Shown: positions 43,229-53,935 of the stretch, piece after piece
Layout of the letters: each line of letters begins with the position of its first letter
Numbering within the stretch: the stretch's first letter is position 1
Source: Harmothoe impar
Lineage: Eukaryota; Annelida; Polychaeta; Phyllodocida; Polynoidae
DNA: 64,000 nucleotides
Direction of reading: 5' to 3'
Assembly (NCBI GenBank): GCA_947462335.1
Contig: OX381710.1
Location: 66,149,303-66,213,302 of the forward strand
Made by a program: the position numbers and the translations under genes
Notes under the pieces: model-generated
What the model saw: the letters and a program-made list of their open reading frames with translations, nothing else
Database searches by the model: none
What the model was told of the DNA's origin: nothing

Positions 43229-44461
43229 ACTCTATAGCTTGGTCCCGGTAGGGGAAGAGAGGCCAAGCTGTAGGGCATGTACAGGGGTGCAACATATGGA
43301 TGACATTCAAGATTCATGATTCATGGAATGAAAATAAATTGGATATAGCCTATAAACTATATTCCTGAAAGTATGTTGGTACAAGAATCCATGATTCACC
43401 GCTGAAAGGATTCTTGCTATATACATTAAATTAACCCTAATGCACCGGTCCTGCTTAGCCAATCATTTGAGCTCCACCAATATATGGTTACCATGGTGAT
43501 CTCATGGCCTTTCATGGCGTCCCAGGACCTACAAGGACGAACGTGATTTCCAATAATTGGTCAGCTTGTTAGATAAAAACAGGAGCTCGTGAAGAAACAC
43601 TGAATAAATGCCCATATTTGGTGACAAATTACTGAAGGATATCCGATGAAAGAAACTTGTTTTGTTCGTTTCACAAAAAAGCTGGCAGCGAATCAGTCCA
43701 AGTAGCTTCAGACAGTGTTGTCAAGTGACAATCCAATTTGGGTTTTTGTCCAGAGCGAAAGAAATCCTGCTTGTTCCAAGGAAAGGGCAAAGGCATTGCA
43801 GTGTGCGAAAATGAAAGACAAATATGGTCCTTTATTTTTGTGTCAAATGATCGGGACACATATTTAAGCACGTTCAGTGGTGTAAACACATTTGGGGCCT
43901 TTTTGCTATAACCCTTTTTAGGCTGGAATAGTAGTCTATTGTGCTATGCCCTGTGTTGATTAGCAGCAGGGTAGGGTGATGGGGACTTGGTCTGTAGTAG
44001 TTCGTCCTGTGCACACTAGGTGGCAGGTCGGTACAGTCACCTGCATCTACCAACCTCCCATTGATACAGGCCTTATACACTGCATGATGACGACGAGTAA
44101 ATCTCTCAAAAGATGATACACCGATAGCATAATGTCTCAAGACTGTGCGGCGAGTAACTCACAGCATTGCGAGTAACTCGCGCCTAACTGTACTACTCTC
44201 ACTGACCAAAGTCTAATTTTGAAGCACAGTCTAGACCTGTTGTAATATAATTGCCGTAATTATGGTAATTTCAGAAACTAGAACATGGCTACCATCTGGG
44301 CCAAAGTGCACTCTGTTCATAAATATGGAGCAGAAATTGGTCGGTTCTGACAAACTGATAGGTTTAAACTCATGTCAGTGTCACTGATCGCTGTGGTGAT
44401 TTACCGTATAGTACTGAAACACTCATACATCATAGTCAGATACTTGTCTCATGAAGGTTAA
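43229..44461. other. No gene seen
   Basis: No splice-flanked frames. AACTCGCG/GAGTAACTC fragments near 44150-44185 may be traces of the TTAA MITE. Confidence 0.4.
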
Positions 44462-44692
44462 CCCGTTAAGGGCCGCAGTGCTTTAATGTGCTCACTGGCA
44501 TCACCATGATGCATGAATGTAGCCTACTCCGGACCCCCCGGGAGTGTATCAACCCCGTAGTGTCGACATGATGCTTGAAAGCAGGCATGGTGAGTTAATT
44601 ACCATGGCTACATTCATGCCTCGTGGCGAAACATAAAATAACACATTAAAGCAATATTAGTTAGTATAATGACCCTTAAATGGTCAACACGG
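44462..44692. mobile_element. TTAA-family MITE
   Basis: TTAA (44458-44461) then CCCGTTAAGGGCCGCAGTGC; ATGATGCATGAATGTAGCC, CCCCGTAGTGTCGACATG, CATTCATGCCTCGTGGCG, then a decayed right end with GACCCTTAAATGG before TCAA. Confidence 0.6.
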
Positions 44693-44699
44693 GGAGGTG

Positions 44700-45774
44700 G
44701 ACTTTGATACATAATGTTCACATGTTAAACATGTGATACATAGTAATGGGTACTGGCGGTACTTATACAGCTATCATAACGGTACTAAACCAGGTTTAAT
44801 GGTGGTAGAGGGCGGATATGGGCAGTCAACTTGTCATGTATCTATAATGATAGCGTGTACACTTAAGTAATAGTGACATCAAGCATTAATTTCAAATGTA
44901 TTTCATACCATAGGGTTTAAATCAGTAGTCGATTATGAATGTCAATATTGGTTATTAATTCTCTTACGGTTTATAATGTCTATCATATTACAATTCCGCA
45001 ACAATTAGTGTTAGTCACTAAGGTGACGATGGCCAATAAATAATCAGCTTTCCACAGATCACGTTCTAGAACTGACCTTTAGTTTACCAAGAATGACAAT
45101 TTATAGATGCACTAGGTTCTTCTCAGGATTATTGCAAGAACTCAATAAAGATAATAGTATCATTACTAGAAACGGCATGCATTCCTTAAAAAAGAATCAC
45201 AAGAATATAGAAATTGGATTAATAATCATTGACCAGGACTGATTCCGGGACCCAGGCGGCTTCTGCGACAAATGGAACTAATTAGGACATTCACAGATAA
45301 ATGTGGAGGCTCTGGGTGGGAGGGGAGACCAGATTGACATATACCAAGCAGCTGGAACGTAGTAAAAGCAAACAGGATAGACATGTTTAGTGAAAGGTGG
45401 TCTATAATACATAGAGTAATTCGCTAGGTGGTACCACACAAGCTCAGTATCAGTCTATGGATCAGCAGACATCTGTGTATAGGTGTTCACCTACCTGGAA
45501 GTGACATCACACATAGACTCTCCCTTTGTGCTAACCCCTTCTGAGATGTGCAGTGACCCCATAGAGTACAAAGCTTTTCTAACCTAGATACCTCAGCCAA
45601 CCAGACAATTTGTTAATCCTCAGGATCCAGGTAATCAAATGCCTTAGTTAGTTGGCACTGCCAAGACTGATTATACACAGTGGTGCTGCCTAGTGTTATT
45701 CAGTCGTATTACCTAAGACTACAGATGAAGAAGTCTGATGATGGCTGAAGACTTGTGTGTGGCGGTGGTCTGGT
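44700..45774. other. No gene seen
   Basis: AT-rich sequence without recognised elements. A small inverse pair ATGTTCACATGTTAAACATGTG lies near 44709. Confidence 0.4.
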
Positions 45775-46081
45775 AAGGCCAAACGAAGAAAAGGTGTGTT
45801 TCAGGTTACCCGACCCTACCCAGCAAAACAGGGCGGACCCTAGAACGTGTTATCTCATTTTGAAAAAAAAATCGTTATTATATTTAGGTAATCATAGGGC
45901 TATTTCAGAGTCAATTTGATGGTCCATGAGTCGACACTGTTGTCGGGGAGTGGGTGCTGAAGTTTATGAGTCAATTCTTGGGTACTTTTCAGGCCAAAGG
46001 TTTAAAATAATAAGTCCGACCTACCTAGCCTAGATTTTCAGACCATTTACTGAAACACACCTTTTATTATTTTCGGCCTAA
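45775..46081. mobile_element. MITE with AAGGCC...GGCCTAA and GTGTGTTTCAGG ends
   Basis: The left end TAAGGCCAAACGAAGAAAAG, then GTGTGTTTCAGGTTACCCGA, mirrors the right end, which reads ACTGAAACACACCTTTTATT and then ATTTTCGGCCTAA. The length is 307 bp. GGTGTGTTTCAGGCAACCCAACC, closely related, occurs at 62830 and inverted near 59230, and the 50176 element shares AAGGCC ends and the TTCAGG motif. Confidence 0.65.
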
Positions 46082-48439
46082 GGCTAGCAGTGCGGGCCGT
46101 GCTGTAGTCTCCGGGTACTGATCTATCTTGGCGAGCCCCCCACTGCCCCATTAGGGCTGCAGCCACAGGCGCCAACTTGTAATCAATCCGACCAGACCGC
46201 GCGGTCAGTCCCAGCAACCGTAATCACTGCTCCTATTGATAAACTACTTGAGGAATGAGAGTTTTTTGAGGACTAGGATGCGTGGGGGTCAGTGTATTTT
46301 CGCCTAAGTGCCGAATTTTTTTCATACCCCCCCCCCCCCCCGCCACACTGGCAAGAGGTGTTCAAATTTAGAAATTCACAAAGACACAGACGCCTGCGCT
46401 TATTCCTGAGAGTCTACCACATCACTGGCAATGCCGAAAGCACTTGTACTTGTAATCGGGACTGAAGCCACTCATAGTGGTGAATGAAGCCACTGTGACC
46501 CACCGCTGATGGAAACGTGTGAGAAGAATTACCAAGTGGTAATATGAATTCCCACATAAAGGACTTCCATGAAGCAAATGAGGCTCGTAGCGGTTAGTGG
46601 CTTGAGGCGGAGAGGTCAGGGTATGGTGGAAGCAGCAACGAGTGGGAAGCCACACGACATGGTTGGTGTGAAGGAGGCCAGGTATTAGTAGTAGCTGTAG
46701 CCAGACACTGATATATGTGGTGGCTATCACAGTAATGTCCTAAATATAGGCAGCCTACACTGATAGTCTTTGGCAACCAATCTCTCAGTCACTTGTGCCT
46801 AACCAAGTTGGTCATCTTCTGACTCCTTATACAGCCAACCTAGGTTAGTTCATATTGTCAGGTTGGTCAGTACCGACCAACTCACCCTAGTTTTCTCCAA
46901 TCCATGCATTTCAATGAGTTTTAGGCTAAGTCGTTTTGAGTATTAAAGGTTACGACTAACCTGGGATAGCCACTTCAGACTAAGGGCCGGGGCGTTTAGA
47001 TTTTCTGTGTAGTGTTTAATAGTGACACCAATGGCTTCTTGTGTGGTCACTGACTCAGGGTGAGCGCCAGCGGTTGGCTGACAAGAGGAAATATACCTCA
47101 CGTGAAGCCACAGCAACTGGCATGTCTCCAACAAGCCATGTTAGAGTAATGGCTTCAGCAATTATACTAATGAATGCATTCCTATATTTAGAAAGGCCAC
47201 TATTGTATACGCCATACACAAATTACCATTGTCTGGCTCATAAAAAGCACTCTACGACCTGTAAAGGGTGAACAGTCCTGTACCATTACAATCCCAAAGT
47301 CTGAAAAGGATTTGTGACCTGACTCAGGATTTGATTCGTAATGATTATGACAATTTAATCTTGTTCCTCGTCGTCACTTCTCCAATAACACAGACATGTC
47401 AGGAGAGGGAGTTCATGAATCTAATCCAGCTGCTAGAAAGGATTCCAATTACTTGACATTTCAGCAGTGAAATCACGAGTTGTGATGTGCAGATGAGGCC
47501 TGGGGATTACGGCAGAGGTGCCTCCTCCTAATGCCCACAGCCATCACCATCTTGATTAATTCCCACCAGAAAACTTACAGAGTTCACATGGGTTGTGATA
47601 CACACTACATATGTATATATATATAATGTCTATGCCGATATGACTTTTACAATAACAAGGAATTCCCCACATAATAATCAGGCTTGGTTGGTGGAAGGGG
47701 GGGGGGGGGGTGAAATGAAGTATTTATAACTTAGCGCACTAAGATTGGGATCAGATTACTTCTGTGTTTTTTTTTCATTAGAAGTTAGAAAAACAGGGTT
47801 CCTGATAACAAAAGATGTAATATTAGCACACCCTAACAGAAAGGTATTTGTTAAAGCATGCGGTATATATACAGGACACTGCTGTATCAGAGTGGATGGG
47901 TTTCCTCTGTCCAGACGGTGGTCACCTGTGCCCCCCCCCCCCCGCCACACACACACACCTCAGCCTGGTGCCAATCGTGCTAAGCACGGCCCCATGTAGA
48001 GGGTTGATACACGGCCCGTCCTCCTGTCCGTAACGGCCGCACCTCATCCCACACAATAACCATGATTTCCCCTCGGAGCTGCCCCTCCTATAGGGGCTTA
48101 GTGGGGCAGGTGGTGTAGGCGGCCATCTTGTCCCCCTATCGTGCCTGAAGACCACCATCTTGTGTTACTGCTGGTTCTCACTGACTACCACATCGTATAA
48201 ATCAGATGAAAAGTCGAGAAGCCAACATTCTAGTTCCCATCCATGCCACTGCTACTGCCACAACGGCGCCACAGTCAGCCTAGGTCAGTAAGGTGAGTGT
48301 CCTGTGTATGACGGAGAACAATAGATAGGTATCTTCCTGTGGCATCCTTCCACCCATTATCAGAAGAACCCACACCTTAGAGGACACCACAATATGGCGC
48401 TGGTGTAGACTAGACCCTACAGGACAGCAGTAGCAGCAT
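46082..48439. other. No confident gene
   Basis: A C-run near 46327-46341, a G-run near 47698-47710 and the compound C(n)(AC)n tract at 47931-47958. Several minus-strand frames (46422-46730, 46594-46776) overlap and have no domain. GGCGGCCATCTTGTCCCC near 48119 is a YY1-like core. Confidence 0.4.
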
Positions 48440-48700
48440 GACCCGTGTGTGGCCAGCTTCTAGACCCACAATTGCCCATCTCGCTGGTTCCTTGGCTGTC
48501 CCGGCACTACACCAGCCTCCTGCCGACCGGCGACCAGCGTAAGGTCACGTGGGCTGTCACGTGCCCACTGTCGGCCAATAATGGATGCGACATGAGAGTA
48601 GTGTAGCGGTCCGTCACCAGGGGCAGCAGCAGCGGCGTCTGTGGCTGTAGGGTGAGGTGTGGGAGGCAGCCGCGCCATCTTGTAGTCTGTACCCAGGCAG
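48440..48700 (-). promoter_or_regulatory. CpG-rich promoter-like patch with E-boxes and a short ORF
   Basis: Read on the minus strand, CAAGATGGCGCGGCTG (ending near 48681) is a YY1-type sequence that contains an ATG, as at many animal start sites. It opens a 72-codon frame (48678-48460) beginning MARLPPTPHPT with an alanine run, closed by a stop. Two CACGTG E-boxes lie six bases apart (48546-48551, 48558-48563) near an inverted CCAAT (GGCCAATAATGG, about 48573). Possible readings are a promoter with a first exon, or a chance open CpG patch. The short frame has no domain I recognise. Confidence 0.3.
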
Positions 48701-48879
48701 CACAGTGGGGTTAATATTAGGACCCAGCTGACATTGGCTCTTTAAGGACTCGATTTCCAATTCAATTCACAATTTGATGTAATATTTTGATGGTTAATTA
48801 ATTTAGACTGGGTACGTTTTCTTCAAATGAATGCAGCTATAAACAACTCGAGTGTGGGAAAGCACCAATCAATCCTCGT

Positions 48880-49110
48880 GCTTTAATGCATTATATGCCC
48901 TTTGTTGTCATACATGAAAGCAGCCCTAGTGAGTGAGTGCTCGCCAGTGCTGCATTTTAAATTGTATGCATCATACCGACCATTCTAGTCTTTTAGCGAC
49001 CTCATCGGGTCAGCATGATGCTTGAATGCATTGCAGCCCTACCGAGTACATTGATGCATCGTGTAGACAAAGCCAAAGGGCATAGCGATCTAAAGTACTG
49101 TGCATTGACC
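48880..49110. mobile_element. TTAA-family MITE, decayed
   Basis: CGTGCTTTAATGCATTATAT, CTCGCCAGTGCTGCATTTTA, GCATCATACCGACC, GGGTCAGCATGATGCTTGAA and CATTGATGCATCGTGTAGAC keep family order. Outer ends are lost or displaced; TCTTTAAGGACTCGAT near 48739 may be the original left end. Confidence 0.5.
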
Positions 49111-49452
49111 CTCATCACGGGCCCCAACGCGCCTCCTGGACCCGTACCTCGTTGTGAGTGGGAGCAGGAAGTGACCTGCCCGTGGGGACGGATGGGTAAC
49201 CCCCACACCACCACGTGACTCCCCTGTCGGCCGCCGAGTGCCGCCACCGTCACCAATCAAACAACGTACACGCTAGCTGTGCAACACTCAGGGACGCGGG
49301 AAAAGAAGGAGACCGGGTACCCGAGTAATGGGGAAAGAGGGAGCGGAGCTACGGCTGCAGTGTGTGGGTCTCAGACTAAACAAAACACTGACTCTGTCAA
49401 GACGGCCAAGACGGCTCCGTGCTACCTATGTATGGCCTATTCTTTATGGTTT
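49111..49452. other. CpG-rich stretch without recognised gene
   Basis: GC- and CpG-rich text (GGGCCCCAACGCGCC and similar) contrasts with neighbouring DNA. No splice-bounded open frame was found. It may be regulatory or an unmethylated island. Confidence 0.3.
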
Positions 49453-49606
49453 AAACCCAGCCAACAAAAAAACGTTATTTTACGTCAAAATAACGTTCTA
49501 AAACTGTATATAACGTTATGCCATAGTGAGGAGCCTTAGAGAAACGTTATATAACGTTAAATAACGTTACAAAATGTTGTATAACGTTTTTTGTTTAGGG
49601 GTTGGC
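49453..49606. mobile_element. AACGTT-rich MITE
   Basis: The ends are imperfect inverses: CCAACAAAAAAACGTTAT at the left, and ATAACGTTTTTTGTTTAGGG/GTTGG at the right. The interior holds at least seven AACGTT sites, several in TATAACGTTA contexts and thus self-complementary. The length is about 154 bp and there is no frame. Confidence 0.7.
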
Positions 49607-49842
49607 CCCCGTGGGAAGACCGGCCGCTGCTACGTGTCAAAACGGCCCTCTACCTCACCAGACACCAGGCGCCCGACGGCGTAACCCACGGGACACGTGG
49701 TCCGCACGGCCTTCAGGGGGGTGCAGAGGGGTCCCGGGGGGCCACTCCCTATCTTTTCTATAGTCACTATGTGCGAACATCACCCTAAATTTGGTACCCT
49801 TATCAAGGGGCGAAATTTTTAAAAAGCATACCTTTTTCAAGG

Positions 49843-50176
49843 TAAGGGAGTGATCATTTATTATCAACAGGGGGGGGGGTGGTGGGTTGGGGGGGGGGGG
49901 GGGGCAAAAAAATTTGGACCCCTTGACCGGGGGGGGCAAAAAAATTTGGATCCCCTCTTGGGGGGGGGGGCAAAAAAATTTAACCTGTTTTGAGCCAAAA
50001 AGCCAGCGCGTTACTATGCTTCAAAGGGCCCGCGCGCGAGCCGATTTTCGACCCTAAGGGGGGGGGGGGGGGTAAAAAATTTTGACCCCTTGACCGGGGG
50101 GGGGTAAAAAAATTTCGCGCGCTCCGCGCGGAAACCCACCACCCCCCCCCTGTTGTTAAAAAATGATCACTCCCTA
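49843..50176. mobile_element. AGGGAGTGATCATTTTTTAACAACAG element, copy 1
   Basis: The left end AAGGGAGTGATCATTTATTA/TCAACAG is mirrored by CTGTTGTTAAAAAATGATCA/CTCCCT. Inside are G-runs alternating with CAAAAAAATTTGGACCCCTT-type text and a unique central block (CCAGCGCGTTACTATGCTTC, GGGCCCGCGCGCGAGCCGAT). Similar units are at 50568, 51029, 63272 and 63839. Non-coding; superfamily unassigned. Confidence 0.75.
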
Positions 50177-50467
50177 AGGCCAAAAAAAAAAATAGTCGTG
50201 TTCAGGTAACATGGCCCCAAAAAAATAGGGTAGGTAGGTCGATTTTCTTTTTTTTTTTACCAATTTTTTTTAAGGATTTTGAGGCAGATTTCCTCCCATT
50301 TGCGTATAATTTTTCGGGAAAAAAATATTTCAGGAAAAAAATGTATTTTTTGGTAGAAAAAACACAAAAATGCCTTCCAAAAAAAAAAAAAAAAAAAATT
50401 TGGGTAGGGCCAAAAAAATAGGGTCGCTAGGGATACCTGAACACAACTTTTTTTTTTTTTGGCCTAA
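50176..50467. mobile_element. AAGGCC/TTCAGG MITE abutting the previous element
   Basis: AAGGCCAAAAAAAAAAATAG, then TCGTGTTCAGGTAACATGGC, mirrors GGATACCTGAACACAACTTT and TTTTGGCCT. Interior GGGTAGGTAGGTCGATTTTC and A/T homopolymers. The length is about 290 bp. It is inserted directly against copy 1 of the AGGGAGTGATC family. Confidence 0.7.
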
Positions 50468-50567
50468 ACTTAACAGAAAAACGGACCCTAATCACAAAAC
50501 AAATGACCCTGAAAAATATAGGCCTACATAGGGTGATCCTGAGAAAATATCCGAATCAGGGGTGACT

Positions 50568-50757
50568 AAGGGAGTGCTCATTTTTTAACAACAGGGAGGG
50601 GCTGGTGGATTTGGGGGGGCTGTAAACAAATTTGGACCCCTTGACCGGGGGGGGGGATAAAAAATTTCGACCCCTCTAGGGGGGGGGTGAAAAAATTTCG
50701 CGCGCTCCGTGCGAAATCTCACCGCCCCCCCGTTGTTAAAAAATGAGCACTCCCTAA
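50568..50757. mobile_element. AGGGAGTGATC element, copy 2 (short)
   Basis: AAGGGAGTGCTCATTTTTTA/ACAACAG at the left and CGTTGTTAAAAAATGAGCAC/TCCCT at the right are near-perfect inverses. The central GCGCGAGCC block is missing, so this is an internal-deletion derivative. Confidence 0.75.
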
Positions 50758-50782
50758 GGAAAATAAAGTAAAAAATACCTTT

Positions 50783-50910
50783 TAGGGGCCGTCCATAAAT
50801 GATGTCACGCTTTTTTGGCCCTTTTTTAACCCCCCTCCCCCCCATGTCACGCTTTGTCACGTTTTGCTTGACCCCCCCCCCCCCCCTACAAGCGTGACGT
50901 CACACAAGCT
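50783..50910. mobile_element. GGGGCCGTCCATAAATGATG end, partial MITE
   Basis: TTTAGGGGCCGTCCATAAAT/GATGTCACGC, with TGTCACGCTTTGTCACG repeats, a C-run, then AAGCGTGACGTCACAC. It is related to the end of the 19288 element; only one terminus is recognisable. The GTGACGTCAC is a perfect palindrome and also a CRE-like sequence. Confidence 0.55.
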
Positions 50911-51028
50911 GCTACCCCCCCCTCCTCCCTTCGAGCTAAAATGAATACAGGTACCCGGTCCCATGAGGAACACACAAAAATAGGTCTATATTTGATGTCA
51001 ACAGACTTCTAAGGGCCAAGTCATTCAG

Positions 51029-51252
51029 AGACTGCTCATTTTTGAACAACATGGATGGTGGTGAGATTTCACATAAGCACCCCCCCCCCCCCCCCACCGA
51101 GGAGTCAACATTTTTTACCCCCCACCCCCCGGCAGCTAGCATAGTAACGCGCTGGCTTTTTCACTCTAAACAGTTGGATTTTTTTTTACCTCCCCCCAAA
51201 GAGGGGTCTAAAGTTTTCCCGCCCTGTTGTTAAAAAAAGCTTACTCCCTTAT
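51029..51252. mobile_element. AGGGAGTGATC element, copy 3 (diverged)
   Basis: CAGAGACTGCTCATTTTTGA/ACAACA at the left; CCTGTTGTTAAAAAAAGCTT/ACTCCCTTA at the right. It keeps the CATAGTAACGCGCTGGCTTT central block. Confidence 0.6.
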
Positions 51253-51429
51253 TATTTCAACCTGCCGGGGGGCGGTTGGCGGACCGAAAATATTTCAGCC
51301 CGTTCAAAATGTGCATGTCGCCATGTAGTAGGACCCCCCCCCCAAGGTCATAACTTCACTTCTAATTGGGGCATTTACACAATTTTTATTACACAAAATA
51401 CGATAAGCCCGCCTGGTATATTAGCCTGC
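51253..51429. other. Boundary between interspersed and satellite DNA
   Basis: Plain sequence with a C-run near 51332; the first tandem unit of the ~80-bp satellite type begins after it. Confidence 0.4.
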
Positions 51430-51711
51430 CCTATTTATAAGCCGGGTATTCTGAGACTACTCTACCACATACATAGCTTGTGGAGGTACTCCGAGCATAC
51501 TGCTCCCCATATGGTACTCTGAGACTACCATATGGTATTCTGAGACTACTCTACCACACACATAGCTTGTGGAGGTACTCCGAGCATACTGCTCCCCATA
51601 TGGTACTCTGAGACTACCATATGGTATTCTGAGACTACTCTACCACACACATAGCTTGTGGAGGTACTCTGAGCATACTGCTCCCCATATAGTACTCTGA
51701 GACTACTTAGC
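51430..51711 (-). repeat. Satellite A variant, ~107-bp units, 3 copies
   Basis: Units TATTCTGAGACTACTCTACC, ACACACATAGCTTGTGGAGG, TACTCCGAGCATACTGCTCC, CCATATGGTACTCTGAGACT repeat nearly identically. It is a variant of the ~80-bp family listed at 53490 and 59925, in the same orientation as the 59925 array. Confidence 0.85.
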
Positions 51712-51967
51712 CTGGATGGTGTTTCTCCACAAATATACGAACGTCCATAAATTTGCGGATGTCCGTAAATACACTCTCCATATATTTATGGAGCTCCGCA
51801 AATAAAGGCCTATAGGCCCCTATGTCTTTTTGGTACTTTAGCATACAGATACGGAACTCCGCATATATTTGCAGACATCCGTATATATTTGCGGAGGTCC
51901 ATAAATATATTTGCGGACATCCACAAATTTGCGGACGTCCGTATATTTGTGGAGAAACACCATCCAG
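51712..51967. mobile_element. 256-bp MITE inserted in satellite A
   Basis: CTGGATGGTGTTTCTCCACA (51712) and TGTGGAGAAACACCATCCAG (ending 51967) are perfect inverses. The arms continue as AATATACGAACGTCCATAAA and ACGTCCGTATATTTG. The interior holds about nine GCGGACRTCCGTA-type repeats in both orientations. The surrounding satellite is interrupted near TAGC / TGGAGG. Confidence 0.85.
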
Positions 51968-52080
51968 TGGAGGTACTCCGAGCATACTGCTCCCCAAATA
52001 TGGTACTCTGAGACTACCATATGGTACTTGGAGACTACTCTACACACACATAGCCTGTGGAGGTACCCATATGGAGGGAG
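51968..52080 (-). repeat. Satellite A variant, continuation after the MITE
   Basis: GTACTCCGAGCATACTGCTC and the following units continue the array broken by the MITE at 51712. Confidence 0.75.
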
Positions 52081-52224
52081 GTGAGGCAGGGAACCTGCAC
52101 TAAGGGCCTTTTCACATATCTTGTCATATATATGTGGTAGACTTTATGAGTTTAGAATAACAATATGCATTATCATAATTAATATGAGGCTATATATACC
52201 CCCAGCAAGGACCCTATATGCTTC

Positions 52225-52505
52225 TTGCTTCTTGCCCCCAGGGCATATATCAGTAGTCTAGGGTTTTTATGAATCAAGGCTATACTCAAGGCTATGCCCC
52301 TGGGGTATAGATCAGCATTCTACAGTTTGTACAGTCAAGGCTATGCCCCCGGGGCATAGATCAGTAGTCCACAGTTTGTATGAGTCAATGCTATGCCCCC
52401 AGGGCATGGAACAGTAGTCTAGAGTTTGTACATGTCAGAGCTATGCCCCCAGGGCATCTATAGATCGGTAGTCCACAGTTTGTACGAGTCAAGGCTATAG
52501 TCAGG
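52225..52505 (+). repeat. Satellite B (50-bp), array 1
   Basis: Units of about 50 bp: ATGCCCCCAGGGCATAGATC, AGTAGTCTACAGTTTGTA, TGAGTCAAGGCT. Each carries the internal palindrome GCCCCNGGGGC or GCCCCCAGGGCAT. Confidence 0.85.
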
Positions 52506-52509
52506 CAGA

Positions 52510-53014
52510 GAACCCCCCAAAAATCAAAGTGCCCGATATAGTTTTTTTCGCTCTTGATTCTGAAAGATATGGTATCAGGCAACTTGTATCAGCTCAGTGG
52601 GGTGTTCCCACTGTTGAGCAATTTTAATTATTCATGGTTGCTTAGCAACCAGTGAAATGCAACATTAATTGCTTAGTTACATCCATTTATGTTCTCCATA
52701 GAGTATTTTTTAGCTTTCCCTACCCCCCCTAAATAGGCCTCAGGGAAACCAATGATGTAATCATTCTGTTGCTATGGTAAGTGGTTGCCTAGCAACAGCA
52801 GTTTTTTAATGAAATTCCTTAGCAACCTATATAAATATCAACAATGGAAAGGTTCTAACCCTACCTACCCCCCCTATATTGACATCAGGCATTCTGATGA
52901 TAGTATCATCGTGTTGCTAGGGTGAGTGGTTGCCTAGCAACAGCAGTTTTATAATGAAATTCCTTAGCAACCTATCTAAATATCAACCATGGAAAGGTTC
53001 TAACCTTACCTACC
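52510..53014. mobile_element. Unclassified insert carrying RFX X-box-like palindromes
   Basis: This non-satellite block interrupts satellite B. A 145-bp unit is present about twice: GTTGCCTAGCAAC at 52784-52796 and 52929-52941, each followed by AGCAGTTTTNTAATGAAATT and GGAAAGGTTCTAACC. GGTTGCTTAGCAACC lies at 52636-52650. The GTTGCC...AGCAAC palindrome fits the RFX-factor X-box consensus. No coding frame or transposon ends recognised, so element identity is uncertain. Confidence 0.5.
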
Positions 53015-53480
53015 TATGTCCCGGGCATAGATCAGTAGTCTACAGTTTGCATGAGTCAAGGCTATGCCCCCAGGGCATAGATCAGTAGTCCACAGTTTGT
53101 ATGCGTCAAGGCTATGCTCCCAGGGCATAGATCAGTAGTCTACAGTTTGTATGCGTCAAGGCTATGCCCCCAGGGCATAGATCAGTAGTCCACAGTTTGT
53201 ATGTGTCAACGCTATGCCCCCGGGGCATAGATCAGTAGTCCACAGTTTGGATGCGTCAAGGCTATGCCCCCGGGGCATAGATCAATAGTCTACAGTTTGT
53301 ACATGTCAAACCTATGCCGCGGGCATGGATCAGTAGTCTACAGTTCGTATGAGTCAAGGCTATGCCCCCCAGGTATAGATCAATAGTCTAGAGTTTACAT
53401 GAATCAAGGCTATGCCCCCGGGACATGGATCAATAGTCAAGAATTTTCATGAATCAAGGCCATGCCCCCGGGGCATCACT
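53015..53480 (+). repeat. Satellite B (50-bp), array 2
   Basis: About nine units, same text and orientation as array 1, diverging toward the right end (ATCAATAGTCAAGAATTTTC). Confidence 0.85.
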
Positions 53481-53489
53481 GTCCTGAAT

Positions 53490-53935
53490 TTTCCACCAAA
53501 GTATGCTTAGAATACCTCTAGGCCCATATCCTTTGTAGGCCTATGTGGTAAAGTAGTCTCAGTGTAGTGTTCCATGGAGGGAGTAGTCTGCTCAGAGTAC
53601 TTCTAGGCCTATAGCCTCATTAGGCCCATATGGAGTAGTGTCAGAGTACCCTGGATGAAGTAGTATGCTCAGAGTACCCCTCCAGGCCTATAGCATATGT
53701 AGGTCTATGTGATAGAGTACCTATAGTCTATAGCATATGTGGCAGAATAGTCTCAGAGTACTATGTAAGGAGTAGTATTCTTAGAGTACCTCTAGGCCTA
53801 TAGCCTTTGTAGGCCTATATGGTGGATTACCATGGAGGGAGAAGTACGGGTATGCTCAGAGTACCTCTAGGCCTATAGCCTATATTTGCTTATGTGTGGA
53901 CAGATGAGGAGAAAGGGCCCTCCAAGGTGAAATGT
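53490..53935 (+). repeat. Satellite A (~80-bp), plus-type orientation, array 1
   Basis: Units read GTAGTCTCAGAGTACCATGG, AGGGAGTAGTATGCTCAGAG, TACCTCTAGGCCTATAGCC. The orientation is opposite to the array at 59925. Confidence 0.85.
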
